Below the pieces are notes generated by a model. That model did not search any database and was not told where the DNA came from. It saw nothing but the letters and a program-made list of their open reading frames with translations. From contig NC_064839.1 in the NCBI RefSeq assembly GCF_024166365.1, forward strand, positions 15,548,878-15,612,877: 64,000 bases of DNA, written 5' to 3'. The DNA is from Elephas maximus indicus (Eukaryota; Chordata; Mammalia; Proboscidea; Elephantidae). Positions 43,967 to 55,838 of the stretch are shown here, in pieces (the first letter of the stretch is position 1; each line of letters opens with the position of its first letter). The position numbers were made by a program, and so were the translations under genes.

Positions 43967-44133
43967 AAACCTAAAAACCTAACCCATTGCCTTTGAGTCG
44001 ATTCTGACACATAGCAACCCTGTAGGACAGAGTAAAACTGCCTCACAGGGTTTCCAAAGAGTGGCTGGTGGATTCAAACTGCTGACCTTTTGGCTAGCAG
44101 CTGAGCTCTTAATCACTGCGCTACCAGGGCTCC
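43967..44133 (-). mobile_element. AfroSINE-type SINE, short form
   Basis: It is a reverse copy from 'cccattgcctttgagtcg' to 'gcgctaccagggctcc'. An imperfect 11-bp target duplication ('acccgaccaat' 43956-43966, 'acctgaccaat' 44134-44144) flanks it. Confidence 0.92.
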
Positions 44134-44144
44134 ACCTGACCAAT

Positions 44145-44710
44145 GTTGTTGTTGTGAGGTGCAATTGGGTCAGTTCTAATTTATAGCGATCCTATGCACA
44201 ACAGAACGAACATTGCCTGGTCCTCTGCCACCCTCACGACTGTTGTTATGCTTGAAGCCATTGTTGCAGCTACTGTGTCAATCCATCTCATTGAGGATCT
44301 TCCTCTTTTTCACTGACCCTCTACTTTACCAAGCATGATGTCCTTCTCTAGGGGCCAATCCCTCCTGAGAACATGTCCAAAGTATGTGAGACCAAGTCTT
44401 GCCATCCTTGCTTCTAAGGAGCATTCTGGTTGTACTTATTCTAAGACAGATTTGTTCCTTCTTTTGGCAATCCATACCAAACAACCAACCCATAGGACAT
44501 TCAATATTCTTCTCCAACATTACAATTCAAAGGCGTCAATTCTTCTTTGGTCTTCCTTATTCATTGTCCAGCTTTTGTGTGCATATGAGGCGATTGAAAA
44601 CACCCTGGCTTGAGTCAGGCGCACCTTAGTCCTCAAGGTGACATCCTTGCTTTTTGATGCTTCAAACAGATCTTTTGCAGCCAATTTTCCCAACGCAATT
44701 TGTCTTTTAA
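44145..44710 (-). mobile_element. 5'-truncated RTE LINE, C-terminal and 3' part
   Basis: The plus strand begins with (GTT)n, the complement of the (AAC)n tail, and then parallels 61850-62390 for its whole length ('cattgttgcagctactgtg', 'catgatgtccttctctagg', 'attcattgtccagctttt'). In the minus frame it encodes the RTE C-terminal text VTLRTKVRLTQARVF and SWTMNKEDQRR. It is interrupted by an about 20-bp insertion near 44481-44500. Confidence 0.9.
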
Positions 44711-44953
44711 CCAATAGAGTCCCAAAAAAGAAAACAAAGAGAACAGATAGGAGGAAATTAAAGATATAATATGATAGTTTCCCAGGGCTGAAGGACATAA
44801 TCCTCTAGATTTAAAATACCCATCAACTCTCAGCATAACAGATGAAGTAAATCTACTCCAAGGATCATCAAGGTAAAATTTTAAGTGACAGGGATAAGGA
44901 GACAGTCTTAAAAGCCCCTACTTTTTAAAATTTACTTTGTGTGTGTCCCCTCT

Positions 44954-45168
44954 TTATATATATATATTTTTTAATTTTTATTTTACAGTGCAAACTAGTT
45001 TTTCATCCAAAAATATTACATGCAAAATGTTTTGTGACACTGGTTGCAGTCTCCACAACGTGTCAGCACTCTCCCCCTTTCCCTTTCCACCCTGGGTTCT
45101 CTGTGTCCATTCGTCCAGTTTTCCTGTCCCTTCCTGCCTTCTCATCTTTGCTTTAGGGCAGGCGTCCT
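44954..45168 (-). mobile_element. 5'-truncated L1 3' UTR (afrotherian type)
   Basis: Starting from an A/T tail ('ttttaatttttattttac'), it has 'gtgcaaactagtttttc', 'cagcactctcccccttt' and 'cctgccttctcatctttgc', the layout of the L1 3' UTR at 7626-8301. Confidence 0.65.
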
Positions 45169-45379
45169 AAATGCTTTTTTAGTGAGAAAACAGGAATAAA
45201 TGTTGTAATGGATCCTCTGGTGTGCTTCCCAGATGTGCCTTCGAGGAAGAATATGTTGCCCCAGACGTCAGCAGACAGCCCCCAACTCAGCCCTTCAGGA
45301 ATTTCTGCTGCAGAAAGCTGCATTGTCTAAGGCCACACTTTCATGGAATGATCTACATCTAGTGGCTGTGTGAGGCAGC

Positions 45380-45625
45380 AATATAAAAGTCAGTCCATCT
45401 TAGTTCATTATGGGATGTCTCTGATTAGTTACCCTAGTTCCAGAGCTCCCATGGGATCAGTTAAGGCTATTGTTAAGCCTGCAGTACAACTAAACTTCTC
45501 CCTCTGCTCAAACTTGCTTCCTTCACCTCCCTTCTATAAATGTCTATCCGGAGGACACTACTTAATAAACATCCAGCATGCTAAACTCCACCTCACAGCC
45601 TGCTTCCTGGGGGGCTCAGTCTGCA
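45380..45625 (+). repeat. Probable ancient LTR-like repeat fragment
   Basis: 'cagagctcccatgggatca', 'acttctccctctgctcaaa', 'acttaataaacatccagca' and 'cctgcttcctggggggct' resemble the 3' part, with polyadenylation signal, of an old repeat. The family is uncertain. Confidence 0.4.
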
Positions 45626-45659
45626 ATAGACGTCATACAAAGAATTGGGAATTAGAATA

Positions 45660-46965
45660 GCATCAGACTTTTCAAAAAACAGTGCTAACAACTAGAACAC
45701 AATGGAGCAATGCTTTTAAAATTCTGATGAAAGAAAAAATTTCCTTCTAAAATTCTATACCCAGCCAAACTATCAATCAAGAATGAGCACAGAATAAAGA
45801 CAATTTCAGACCTCCAAATGCTAAAAATATTTACCTTCCATATATACTCTTTCTCAGGAAGATAAAGAACATGGAACTGGAGAACATCCCCCAACAAAAT
45901 GAGAAAGAACAAAAATGGCATCATGGGATTCAGAAAACAAAGGATCCCACACAGGAGAGGCACTAAGGCTGGTCCCAAAGTGACTGCTTCACAGAAGACT
46001 AAAACAAGAGGGAAAAGGTTCCAGGAAAGAATTCCTCAGGAATAAAACAGAACCAACATTTTAAGCAGAGGTTCCCAAACTACTTTGGTTCGTGGAGTCC
46101 TTGGTGTCTTGGTAAATTTTTTTTCATGGTGCGCCAAAGCTAAAAGAAATACCTAACTGTTCTGTTTACTAAATAGTTGGGTCCAAACAACTTAATAATT
46201 ATTTATGTCCCAGCAACTTAGTAGTCATTTGAAAAAATAAAGCAAAAAAAAAAAAAAAAAATTGAAGGACAAAAATGATATTTTTATTTCATTTTTAAAT
46301 AACCACAATTACTTCCTAGTGGGCTGTGTGTACCTGTTGGACAGTGCATAGCTTCTCAAACCTTTGAGTCAGATTGTATATACCACCCTCAACTTCTGTT
46401 TCACATTGATTTTTGCCTGGTACTTGCTTTTTAACCCAGCAACTGCTAAAAATCCAGCTTTGCAAAGATAGGACATCATTGAAAGGAATGTTGTCCGCCC
46501 TCATGTTGAAACACTGAACCACCTTCTGCTAGTAGTTTGTGATATCTGACAAATCTCCAGTAACACTGTGTTTCCCTTGAAAACTTAAAATATCCTACAG
46601 TGCTTCTGTGAGTTCACTACAATGCCCTGGGCTGCCTTGGTGAAGTTTGGAAACCGTGGTACTACAGTGGATAAAAGATATTGTTAATAGGCTAGTGCCA
46701 GAGATGCCAAAGCATGTGGAAAAAATTAATGATAGTACATTGAAAACCAGGCAGAAAAAAGTAAACGACTAATTCTAGGGGCAAAAACACCATAAGTTTG
46801 GACAAAAAAAGGGGATGAGATCATAGTGTGCCTCTTGACTCATCAATAAACAATGTTTGCATAGTTATAGTAATGTAAACACTGACCATAGTTTTAACCA
46901 AAAGCGTGATGGTGAATAGTGAAGCAGAAGTGAGGAGACACGGTATAGGAAAGCTAAGAACTCAT
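45660..46965 (+). mobile_element. L1 ORF2 end / 3' region split by a hAT-like element
   Basis: 'aattctatacccagccaaac', 'gaataaagacaatttcagac' and 'accttccatatatactc' are the end of L1 ORF2. After the gap 46066-46659, 'gaaaaccaggcagaaaaa' and following text continue the L1-like composition. No intact frame remains. Confidence 0.7.
46066..46659. mobile_element. Non-autonomous hAT-like DNA transposon
   Basis: The 594-bp block starts 'cagaggttcccaaac' and ends in the complement of a similar text ('gtttggaaaccgtgg'), matching at about 11 of 15 terminal bases. The termini fit the hAT (Charlie-type) consensus. No transposase is encoded; the 68-codon minus frame at 46316-46522 has no recognised motif. 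An 8-bp target duplication is not clear. It lies inside an L1. Confidence 0.65.
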
Positions 46966-47019
46966 TCACGCAGCAGGACAGCAAAACGGAATTACAGAAC
47001 TGATGAATGAAGAAGCCCA

Positions 47020-47676
47020 AGGCCAAGCCCATTGCCACAGAGTTGATTCCAACTCATAGCTACTGTCTTGGTTATCTAATGCTGCTATAACACAATTACC
47101 ACAACTGGGTGGCTTTAACAAAGAGAAATTTATTCTCTCACAGTGCAGTAGGGTCGAAGTCTGAATTCGGGGCGCTGGCGCTAGGGGAGGGCTTTCTCTC
47201 TCTGTTGACTCTGGAGGAAGGTCCTTGTCATCAGTCTTTCCTTGGTCTGGGAGCATCTCAGTGCAGGAACCTCAGGTCCAAAGGATGTGCTCTGCTCCCA
47301 GCACTGCTTTCATGGTGGCATGAAGTTCCCCGTCTCTCTGCTCACTTCTCTCTTTTAATATCTTGAAAGAGACTGGCTTAAGACACTCTCTAATCTTGTA
47401 GATCTCATCAGTGTAACTGCCCCTGATCCACCACAGTGATAGGATTTAAGAAAATCTCATCAAATGACATAATGCTGGACAATCACACAGTACTGGGAAT
47501 CATAGCCTAACCAAGTTGACACATATTTTTGGAGGACAGAATTCAATCCATGACAGCGAGCCTACAGGACAGAGTAGAACTGCCCCACAGGGTTTCCAAG
47601 GAGCAGCTGGTGGATTCGAACTGTTGAACTTTTGGTTAGCTGCTGAACACATAACCACTGCACCACTAAGGCTCCA
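47020..47676 (-). mobile_element. AfroSINE-type SINE split by an LTR
   Basis: The SINE tail part (47020-47063, 'ccattgccacagagttgat') and the body-head part (47556-47676, 'actgccccacagggtttcc', 'ccactgcaccactaaggctcc') join into one short-form SINE once the LTR 47064-47555 is removed. Confidence 0.9.
47064..47555 (-). mobile_element. MaLR-like solo LTR inserted into a SINE
   Basis: It runs from 'tgtcttggttatctaatgc' to 'attcaatccatgaca'. The flanking pentamers are 'gctac' and 'gcgag'; the SINE consensus at this point is 'gcgac', so each copy has one later change. This supports a 5-bp target duplication. Confidence 0.88.
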
Positions 47677-47754
47677 TGTGATTTGGAAACGTGGAGGAAA
47701 ACACTGGATGAAGACGCATAAGAGTAAAAATGTTTTCTCTGGGAGCAAGACCGG

Positions 47755-47925
47755 GTTGTTGTTATTGTTGTTAGGTGCCAGCGAGTCAGTTTCAACTTCT
47801 AGCAACCACATGTGCAACAGAATGAAACGCTGCCCAGTTCTGCACCATCCTCACAGTCTTTGCTGTGCTTGAGCCCATTGTTGCAGCCACTATGTCAATC
47901 CTTTTCGTCGAGGGTCTTCCTCTTA
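47755..47925 (-). mobile_element. RTE LINE 3' end, strongly truncated
   Basis: Starting with (GTT)n, the text 'gttaggtgccagcgagtca', 'gagcccattgttgcagcca' and 'gtcgagggtcttcctctt' matches 61845-62005. Confidence 0.9.
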
Positions 47926-48377
47926 AGACTGGGGTGTAGGGAGGGAGAACTACTGTTCCTTATTATAAGCCTTTCAGAAATCTTTGAATTTCTGAACTAT
48001 GTGCGTGCCTTAGCTTGGATAACAACATTTAACAATTAAACACAACAATGTTGAAACCTAACAAATGTAACCCAGATGCCCCTTAAGATCTAGGTATATT
48101 TCATATGCAACAGAAAGTCAAATAACTCTCCTGAGATTTCTGCAAATCTAACCCTGAGAATGGGGAGTGAATTATATTTTCATGGTGCCTCTGGTTCCCA
48201 GCTGCTGCCTCTGCTGAATTCTTGTCCTCTGCTCTGTATCTTGCCCCTGGGACTTTATCATGATGATTCATGTCTCCAACCTCTCCAAATCAACTAAGAA
48301 AACAAGGCTGAAGCCTGAGAGCCTGTGGGCCACAGCAGAGGGACTGCTTACTAGAAACCCCTTTTCTCCCTGTCAAG
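47926..48377. other. Unique sequence, no gene recognised
   Basis: No exon or repeat is recognised. Confidence 0.4.
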
Positions 48378-48540
48378 GTCCCTGGTTTGAGCTCAGCTGC
48401 TACCCAAAAGGTTGGCAGTCCAAATCCACCCAGTAGCAATCTACCGCCTAAGTTTATAGGAGGTGCAACTCTACGTTGACATATATTGGGTTTCCATGAG
48501 TCGGAATCGATGTGACAGCAATGGGTTTGGTTTGGTCTGT
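48378..48540 (+). mobile_element. AfroSINE-type SINE, diverged
   Basis: 'gctcagctgctacccaaaag', 'ggcagtccaaatccaccca' and the tail 'tccatgagtcggaatcgat' are present. The head is shortened and the body altered around 'ctacgttgacatatattgg'. Confidence 0.82.
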
Positions 48541-49037
48541 TTTTTTCTCCACATCCGGCCTGGGCTCCCATGTTCTGGCTGGGTCCTGATTTTTGCCCTC
48601 TCCCAGAGGTGGATGGCCCCAGGAGTGCCCCGTTCTTCTTGCATGCTCTCCCCAGCTCGTACTCCCACAATTGGCTCCAGGCCCACTGTGGTTGCACACA
48701 CATGGGAAGATTCAGCTGGGGCAGAATAAAGAGCAGACCCTCTGCCAAGAGCAACAGAGGCCCTGGGATGATCATCCTTTCTTCACCAGGTTCTGTCCTC
48801 CCAGAAGAGAGTTGTCGTTTTAAGTAGTAGCAATTTCTCCCTCCATTACACGTTATTCCTCCACACATCTACGAGCACAGAATAACAGCGACTGACACGT
48901 GGTAGCTCTGGCAATGCCTTGAAAACAAACCCTCCTTTCCAATACCTAGCCACCCTCATGCTCTGTGTGTCTGTGCACACAGCAGGCTTTTTGACGTGGC
49001 CTGCAGCGGAGATCTTGGTAAAATGCTGATTAATGGA

Positions 49038-49404
49038 TTGAATAGTGGCACAAATGGTTTGCACTCAGCTACTAACTGAAAGGTTAGCAGTTCAAATCTA
49101 CCTCAATGGCCTGTGGTAGAAAGGCCTGGCGATCTACTTCTGTAAGATTACTTGTTGCCGTCGAGTCGATTCTGACTCATAGTGACCCTGTTGGACAGAG
49201 TAGAACTGCCCTATAGCGTTTCCAAGGAGTAGTTGGTAGATTCAAACTGCCCACCTTTTGGTTAGCAGTTGAGCTCTTAAACCACTGCGCCACCAGGGCT
49301 CCTCCGTAAGATTATAGCCACTGAAAATTCTATGGAATGAAGTTCTACTCTGACACACATGGGGTCGCCATGAGTTAAAACCCACTGGAGAGCAACAGAC
49401 ACTA
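49038..49404 (+). mobile_element. AfroSINE-type SINE, long form, split by another SINE
   Basis: The parts 49038-49150 ('gtggcacaaatggtttgca', 'aggcctggcgatctacttc') and 49315-49404 ('tctactctgacacacatgg', 'gccatgagttaaaac') form one long-form SINE when 49151-49302 is removed. Confidence 0.88.
49151..49302 (-). mobile_element. AfroSINE-type SINE nested inside another SINE
   Basis: A full reverse short-form copy runs from 'cttgttgccgtcgagtcg' to 'gcgccaccagggctcc'. The target duplication 'tctgtaagatta' (49139-49150) and 'tccgtaagatta' (49303-49314) differs at one base. Confidence 0.94.
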
Positions 49405-52400
49405 ACTTAATTTCAGTGATCCCCAGTAACTCATTTGGTAGGTTCCTGATAGGAAGCCCACGGTGAAATGGAGGAATGTTTTGAGGTGCAAGGAGTTGTG
49501 CCTCACTAACCCATAATGGCTACGAAAGGATGTAGGATCCTTTGTTTGCAGCCCCTGAAGGTATCCCCTTCTCATGTGGGCCAAGGACCCCAGTTGGAAG
49601 AAACTTGCTCCGGAAGCCTGTCCTGCCCCTGCAACATTGTTCCAACCTCGTGGAGAGCAGGGGTTTTGCGTTCTTCTCCCTTCCCCCCACAGCCTTGTCC
49701 CAGCCCTGGATGGGCACCTAGAGTGAGTCTAATCCCTCTTTGTGGGGTGACCAGGGCCTGGCTTTGTTCGTCCTGCCCTCCCTGGGGACATGTGTTTGTA
49801 CAGATGTTCTTGACAGGTGCTGCTTCAGTTGTGACCTTTGGCCCCTCAAGCTGGCTGGCACAAGGGTAAAGACTCAGGTCTCCCTTCTCCTGTGGGCGGG
49901 GCAGGCAGAGCTCCCCATGGGCAGGGCAGCCTGCAGGGAAGGGCCTTTCTGTTCCTGGCCAGTCCTCACAGCTCTGGATGAAGGTCTGGGATGAAACAGC
50001 TAGCACCTTGGCCCTAGAAGCCCAGGTTGGAGCTTGCCAGCCTGGACATGATGGAGCCCTCACCTGGGACCTATCCTGATCCTGAGGCCCTGGGTGCTTG
50101 TCTGCTGTCAGTAGCAGCACCAGACACAAGGCTTGCTCACAGACTGCACCCTCGTGGGCAACACTGCATCTGCCGCTCGGGAACCCAGTCTTTTCTGGAA
50201 ATACTCCAGTTCTCCCAGCCCCTCCAACACAGTCTCTGGAGCCAGCAGTTACTGGTGACTCCAGACACTTCTTCCTCTCCTGGTCACTAGACCTCAGGCC
50301 AGGCCCACACATGGACAGAATGGCTCTGGGAATAACCCCTGTCCCAGGTCTCCCTTGACCTCCAGCCGCCTGCTGGGATTTCCGCTATTAGCCTCAGCTT
50401 GCAGCATGAACCTATCTCTCCAGTGTCCTTTTTCCAAACATGCCCCGGCCCTCAGGCCCTTCTGCACATTCAAGAGACTCAGAGTTGAGTGATTCCTGTT
50501 CCCTCCCCTGAAGTTGCTGCAAAGAGAGGGCAGGGAAAGGTGCAAGGGACAGGCCCAGACTGGGTGATAAGGACATACCTCCACAGGTGGCAATGAGGGA
50601 GTTTTCTGGGTAGAGTACTGCCCTGAGGCTGCTCCCAAGATCGCTGACCCTGCCCACTAGCCTTGGCTGTCAGGCAGCCCCTCATCACCCCAGCCCAGTG
50701 TGGACACAGGGCCCTTTTCTGAGTACCCCAGAGGACAATGTCCAGGATGATAAAAGGGACAAAGACCAACTCATCCCAGACAGGTGGAAGCATTTGCTGA
50801 CAGCTAGAACCCTGGGCTCAGTGGGGCTGGCTTCCTTCCAGCTCTGGCCCACCCCCAAGTCATCCCCATCTCAAAGCCCCTCCTCTGGAGTCCATACAGG
50901 CTCTGCCTTCTTCGGAATCTGCTTGCTACCCTCCCCATCCTCTACTGCCCCTCACTGCCAGAGACAGCCCCCTCTACCTGTCCACGGCTTCCCTGAAGGG
51001 CACCAGAACATTCGTGCCTTCCCCACTGCCTAACCAGGACCCCCTTCCAGAAAACCCAGTCATGAAGGCCTCAGGGAGGGAAGGAATTGAGATGGAATGC
51101 CATCCTGTCTGCCTCTCCCACATTCTCCTGAAGAAAGTCGATATTGCAGCCATGGCCGAAACCCAGGACACATGGGCTGATGTTGTAGCCTCCCTGTGCT
51201 CCTCCCGGAGGCGGGACTGTGCCTGGGCGGGCACGAGTGACTCGGTGGCCCTGGACTGGTCATTTGTGTTCTCCAGACTCCGTGTGAGCTGGGCACAAAG
51301 AGGCTGACTTCTCCCAGTTCCCGGAATACCCCCACCCTGATCCTCGAGTCCTTCACGGAGCCCCTTTTACTAGGGGTTTGAACCCCAAACACATCCAACT
51401 ATGACTGTCTGAGCAGCCCCTCCCACCCAGACCCGGTGTGTGTGTGTGACTGGGGGTGGGGGGAGGGAGCGCACGCTGTCCCAAGGAGAGATTCTGAGTG
51501 GATTGAAGCCCCCTCTCTCTCCACTGTGAGTCACGGCAGAGGCCAGGATCGATACCAGTGTAAACACAGTTGCGTTCTGAGTTGTTCATTGTCCTTCCTC
51601 GTTTGGACATAATCCATAATGCTTGGTTCCTGACGCCTGGCTCCCCAGAGACTCAGGGGTGCTCAAGAGAGGGACATGCAGCTGGGGTGAAGCCCAGTGC
51701 CCTGGGTAGGCGGTTCTGGGAGAACAATGAGGAGGGTGGAGCTGACTGACAGCCTCTCCAGCAGGGATCCAGGGCTGTCCCCTATCCAGGTGGGCATGCC
51801 CTCCCCCAGCACGAGGTGCCTGGGCCCTCCCCATGTTGCCTACCCACCCGTGTCTGTCCTGCTTGCCGAGGACAATTAGTGAAGAGCTGTCTGCTCCTTC
51901 GATAACGAGGCATGGCCCTTACACTCTGGCTCCAGGTCAGGGATGTTTCAGGGAAGTGGGATTTTCAGGGATGCTTAGGTAGGGCCGTGCTGTAACCTGG
52001 CAACCAGACCAAAGCTAAGTCCTCCTGAGAGCCCGCTCCAGCCCAGCCCTAGGCAGAACGGGAACGGCAACAGCACAGGCTGCCTCACTGCCCAGCCACC
52101 CCACTGCCGACTCTGCAGCTATCTGCTAGACCTGACCTGGGCCAGGAGTCCTTCCCCTTCCCTGAGCAGCCATCCTGCCCTGCGCTAGCCCACAGGGCTC
52201 CAGAAGGTGCTTTCCCCCACTGCCTCTCTGGGCCCCCATTGCTGTCCTAGGCCATAGCCTCGGTTTTCACATCTGTAAAAATTTATGCATAAAAACCTCA
52301 GGTGCCTCCCCCAGACCTGTGGCTCCTCAGCTACTCCTGTGGCTCCCCAGCTACTTACACCCCTTCCACGTCTTGTCCTCTGGACAATTCATTTAAAAGC

Positions 52401-53909
52401 TGTAGCAGCTGAGGTGCCTGGGGTGGGGGGCTGTGGGGCCAGTAGGCCTGTAGGCACACACCACCCTGCAGGGGCCCTTGAGACCCCCTTCTGTCTGAGC
52501 CAGCCAGGCCCAGGCATTCCTGTGTGGCTCCCTCTGCCCTTCAGACCCCTTTGCCAGGAGCTGGAAAGGGAAAAGGCAGATTCCTAGCCCTCTGTGGGAA
52601 CCCTTCTTGGCCTGCTGGGCCCACAGAGGCACAGCTAGTTCCCTGAGGTCCACCTTACTTCAAACCTCCTCCCCACCCACAGCTGGAGCAACCATCCAGG
52701 TCTCACCTTTGACCTTCAGTGTCCCCCTTGCCAGGTTTCTGGGAATGTCTCCTCTGACAGCTCTCCGCGGGCAGCTCTGCCAGGGAAACAGCACCTCCAG
52801 AGCCTTGGGGCCCCCACCCAGCCTCACTCCCAGGGCTCCAGAAGAGATGATTTCCTCAGAGCGTGGTCCTGCCTGATGGCCTCCCACTGAGCCCTCTTCT
52901 ATTAGAGTCAGGGCAGCCAGTAGCTACCAGGAGAGGAGGCCTCGAGGTTGCCTCTTACAGTAGATGCTGCAGCGTTCTGCCCAGATCCTTCTTCAGGGCT
53001 GCTGTCTCTATCCCTCAGCTCTGGGAATATAGCTGTCCCTCACTGGGAATTACCCTCAGCCACAAAGACGCACATTGCCCAAGGATATGTTCCCCTTGGG
53101 AGGTCTCCCTATCCAGTGACTGGCTGAGAAAAGCCCAGACCCTTTGACTCAGTTGGGGGCAACTCTGAAAGGCCGTCTAGATCTTGGACCCCCGTGGGAC
53201 TGGCTGAGACCTCAGTTGTAACCACACTGGGGGACAGCTGTCCCCTCTGCCTACCCTTGTCCTCCTCACTTCCTCACAGCCTTCTTCCCCACCCCCAACC
53301 TTGCCCTTGAGAACCCTCAGCATAAACCTTCTGCCCCAAACTCTCCATCTCAATCAGCTCCCAGGGAACTCAGTCTAAGATGCCTTTTGGCCTCAGGGAC
53401 CCGGTACCTAACTAAGGCCATCTGGGGAGGGCTGTAGATGTGAGAACTTGGGCTCCCATCCTCTTGGGATTTTCACTGCAAGTTCAAAGCTGGAACTTCA
53501 AGCCTTGACCTCTTGCTGACCATCTTATGGGTCTGACTTCCACAGGCCTCCTCTAGCTCACCACCTCTGTAGTGGACACTGCCCAGATCCCTCTGTTCCC
53601 TTTGACTGCATCTGGGCCCCTTGGCCTGGGTTCTATGAGCTGTTGCTTCTAACAGCTGCATATGCCACTCATCAGAGGCCCACCGGGGGTCACTGGAGCT
53701 GCTCTGCTCACAGGCCCAGAAAGCAACAAGTGCCCGGAAGTTCATGTCCCGCTGGGGCAGTCTTAGTCGATGCCAAATGCAGGAATGTGAAAGCCCAGCT
53801 CCTTGGCCCCCCCCCCAAAAAAAGGTGGGGACAAAATCTGAGGTGTAACTTCAACTTCATAGCTACCCACAGGATCAGGTTGGGACTTTGCCAGAAACTG
53901 TACTCTTGC
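49405..53909. other. GC-rich, repeat-poor unique sequence, no gene called
   Basis: This 4.5-kb stretch is the largest without a recognised mobile element. It holds the longest open frame of the window (246 codons, minus, 49572-50312). That frame has no recognisable domain, no splice context and is paralleled by shorter frames on the other strand, so it is treated as chance. A mild CpG-rich patch lies near 51190-51250. Unseen exons or regulatory elements are possible. Confidence 0.4.
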
Positions 53910-54083
53910 CTGAAGCCCTGGTGGTGCAGTGGTTAAGAGCTCAGCTGCTAATCAGAAGGTCAGCAGTTCAAATCCACCAGCCACTCCTTGGAAACTGTAT
54001 AGGGCAGTTCTACTCTGTCCTATAGGGTTGCTATGAGTCAGAATCAGCTTGAGGGCAATGGGTTTGTTTGTTTGTTTTTTAAT
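53910..54083 (+). mobile_element. AfroSINE-type SINE, short form, with target duplication
   Basis: The full-length head, body and tail ('gagggcaatgggtttgt') are flanked by the 9-bp duplication 'tactcttgc' (53901-53909 and 54084-54092). Confidence 0.94.
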
Positions 54084-54379
54084 TACTCTTGCTGGGCTTC
54101 CACCCCTTCCCTGCTCTGCCTCCCCCTCCTTCCTGGTCCTCCCTAAGGGCACTTCCTTAAGGCATAGCTTGCAGTGGACGCTTATCCCAGCATCCGTTTC
54201 TGGCAAACCCCACCCAACTCACTTTTCTCTTACAAGAGAACAAAACAGCATCCTGAGAGCCTGTGGGTCTTGGGTTTTGTAGTTCCCATGTTTGTGTCAG
54301 GCCCAGCACTTTCCCCCACCCAAGATCCACCTCTGGAGATTCATTCACCCACATCTTCTTCCATTGTTTTTGAGAGTTT

Positions 54380-54530
54380 CATTTGTTATAATTAAATCTT
54401 GAATCCACTACTTGGAATTTATTTTGGAGGGCAGTGTACAGAAGGAAACCAATTTAACATTTTTTCATAAGCAGTTAGCTAATTATCACAGCCACATTTA
54501 TTTATTTATGTGGTTTATTTAAATAAAAAA
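54380..54530 (-). mobile_element. Old L1 fragment
   Basis: 'cttggaatttattttggag', 'aaggaaaccaatttaacat' and 'atcacagccacatttattt' resemble L1M sequence in reverse orientation. Confidence 0.5.
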
Positions 54531-54536
54531 TGAATT

Positions 54537-54832
54537 AGTACCTGAAATGATCTCCAAGATATTATTAAATAAAAAGAAAAGACAAAGTGCTGAACAGGGT
54601 ATATAACAAGCTCTTGTTTGTTGAAAAAAAAAGTGCATAAAAGCAATTTGATACTCATGGACAGTTCCGGAAAGGATTAGGAGGAGCTGTTCATGGTGCC
54701 TCCGGAGAGGGATGGGAGTCTGGAGTGGAAGGGAGACCTACTTTCATTGAATACCCTTTCGACCTGTTTGAATTTTTTATCATGCTCAGTTATTACCTTT
54801 CAGTAAAAAAATAAAAACTCTATAAGTTTCAA
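54537..54832 (+). mobile_element. Old L1 3' UTR
   Basis: 'gatctccaagatattattaa', 'gacaaagtgctgaacaggg', 'ccctttcgacctgtttgaat' and the A-rich end 'gtaaaaaaataaaaac' follow an L1M-type 3' end. Confidence 0.65.
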
Positions 54833-55630
54833 GAAACAAAACACAGCTGAAGGTATATTTTGCATAAAGGAGTACATATTTTTAACCATGCAGTGGTGGT
54901 CCATGGTGCCCATGGTGCCCAAGGCCAGAAGGGCAGCCAGAGTTGAGAGGCCTGGAACCAGGTACACAAAGCTAACAGGATATCACCTCTTGCCTATCCA
55001 GGTCTCCCTATCCTGGATCAGAGGACTTCCTTTCCGACAGAAAGTGTCCAAACCCCATCCAACCCCTGCTGCCTCCTCTCCCAAGCAGGCAGCCATGAGG
55101 CTCCTCTTTTTTGGAGGGAGCAGCTTGCTCCACTCCATCTGTGCCTAGCTCATTATGGAAATTCTCTATACTCCCCTAGTGCTGTAAGGAATCCCATTTA
55201 GAAGAGTGAACATGTTACAAACCTTCTAGAACAGAACTGCACCCCATTCTGGTTGCCAGTCCGGAGCAGATACCATTTTCAGTCAAGAGAGAATAAGGAC
55301 GTGACAGTATGGGTGGATTTTTGCCTGGATTCTTTGGTGGCTTGCTTCCCTGGCCAGGAGCCACTCCAAGTTCTGCCAGCCAGGAGGGATTCCCTGCCCA
55401 GTGTCCTCTGGGGACACATGGAGAGGAACATGAGCAAGAGCTCCTTGAGGGGACTGATGTCCTTGATGGCTCACTCACTGAGAATCACAAGGTCCTGTTG
55501 GCAGGCTTTGTTTTTTCTGGCAATACAACTGTTGTGAAACCTGAGCTATTGTTTGGTTTGCTTGCTAACATCCAACTGTAGGGGCCCCCTACAGCCTTAC
55601 TCTCTGTTGACCCCTAATCCTAAACCCAGA
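54833..55630. other. Unique sequence, no gene recognised
   Basis: A short duplication 'ccatggtgcc' occurs at 54901-54918. The overlapping 90-codon frames at 55215-55581 have no recognised domain. Confidence 0.4.
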
Positions 55631-55838
55631 GGAATCCCTCGGTGGCACAAACAGTTAAGTGCTCAACTACTGGCTGAAGCTTGGCTGTTTGAACCCACCC
55701 AGAAGAACCCCAGAAGACAAGCCTAGTGATCTGCATCTGAAATGTCACAGCCTTGAAAATTCTATGGAGCGGTTCTACTCTGCACATGCGGGGTCATCAA
55801 TAGTCAGAATTCAATCGACAGCAACTAACAACATAACA
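55631..55838 (+). mobile_element. AfroSINE-type SINE, long form with RTE-like tail
   Basis: The head 'ggaatccctcggtggcac' and the long-form segment around 'cctagtgatctgcatctga' are followed by the tail 'cgacagcaactaacaacat'. Confidence 0.85.
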
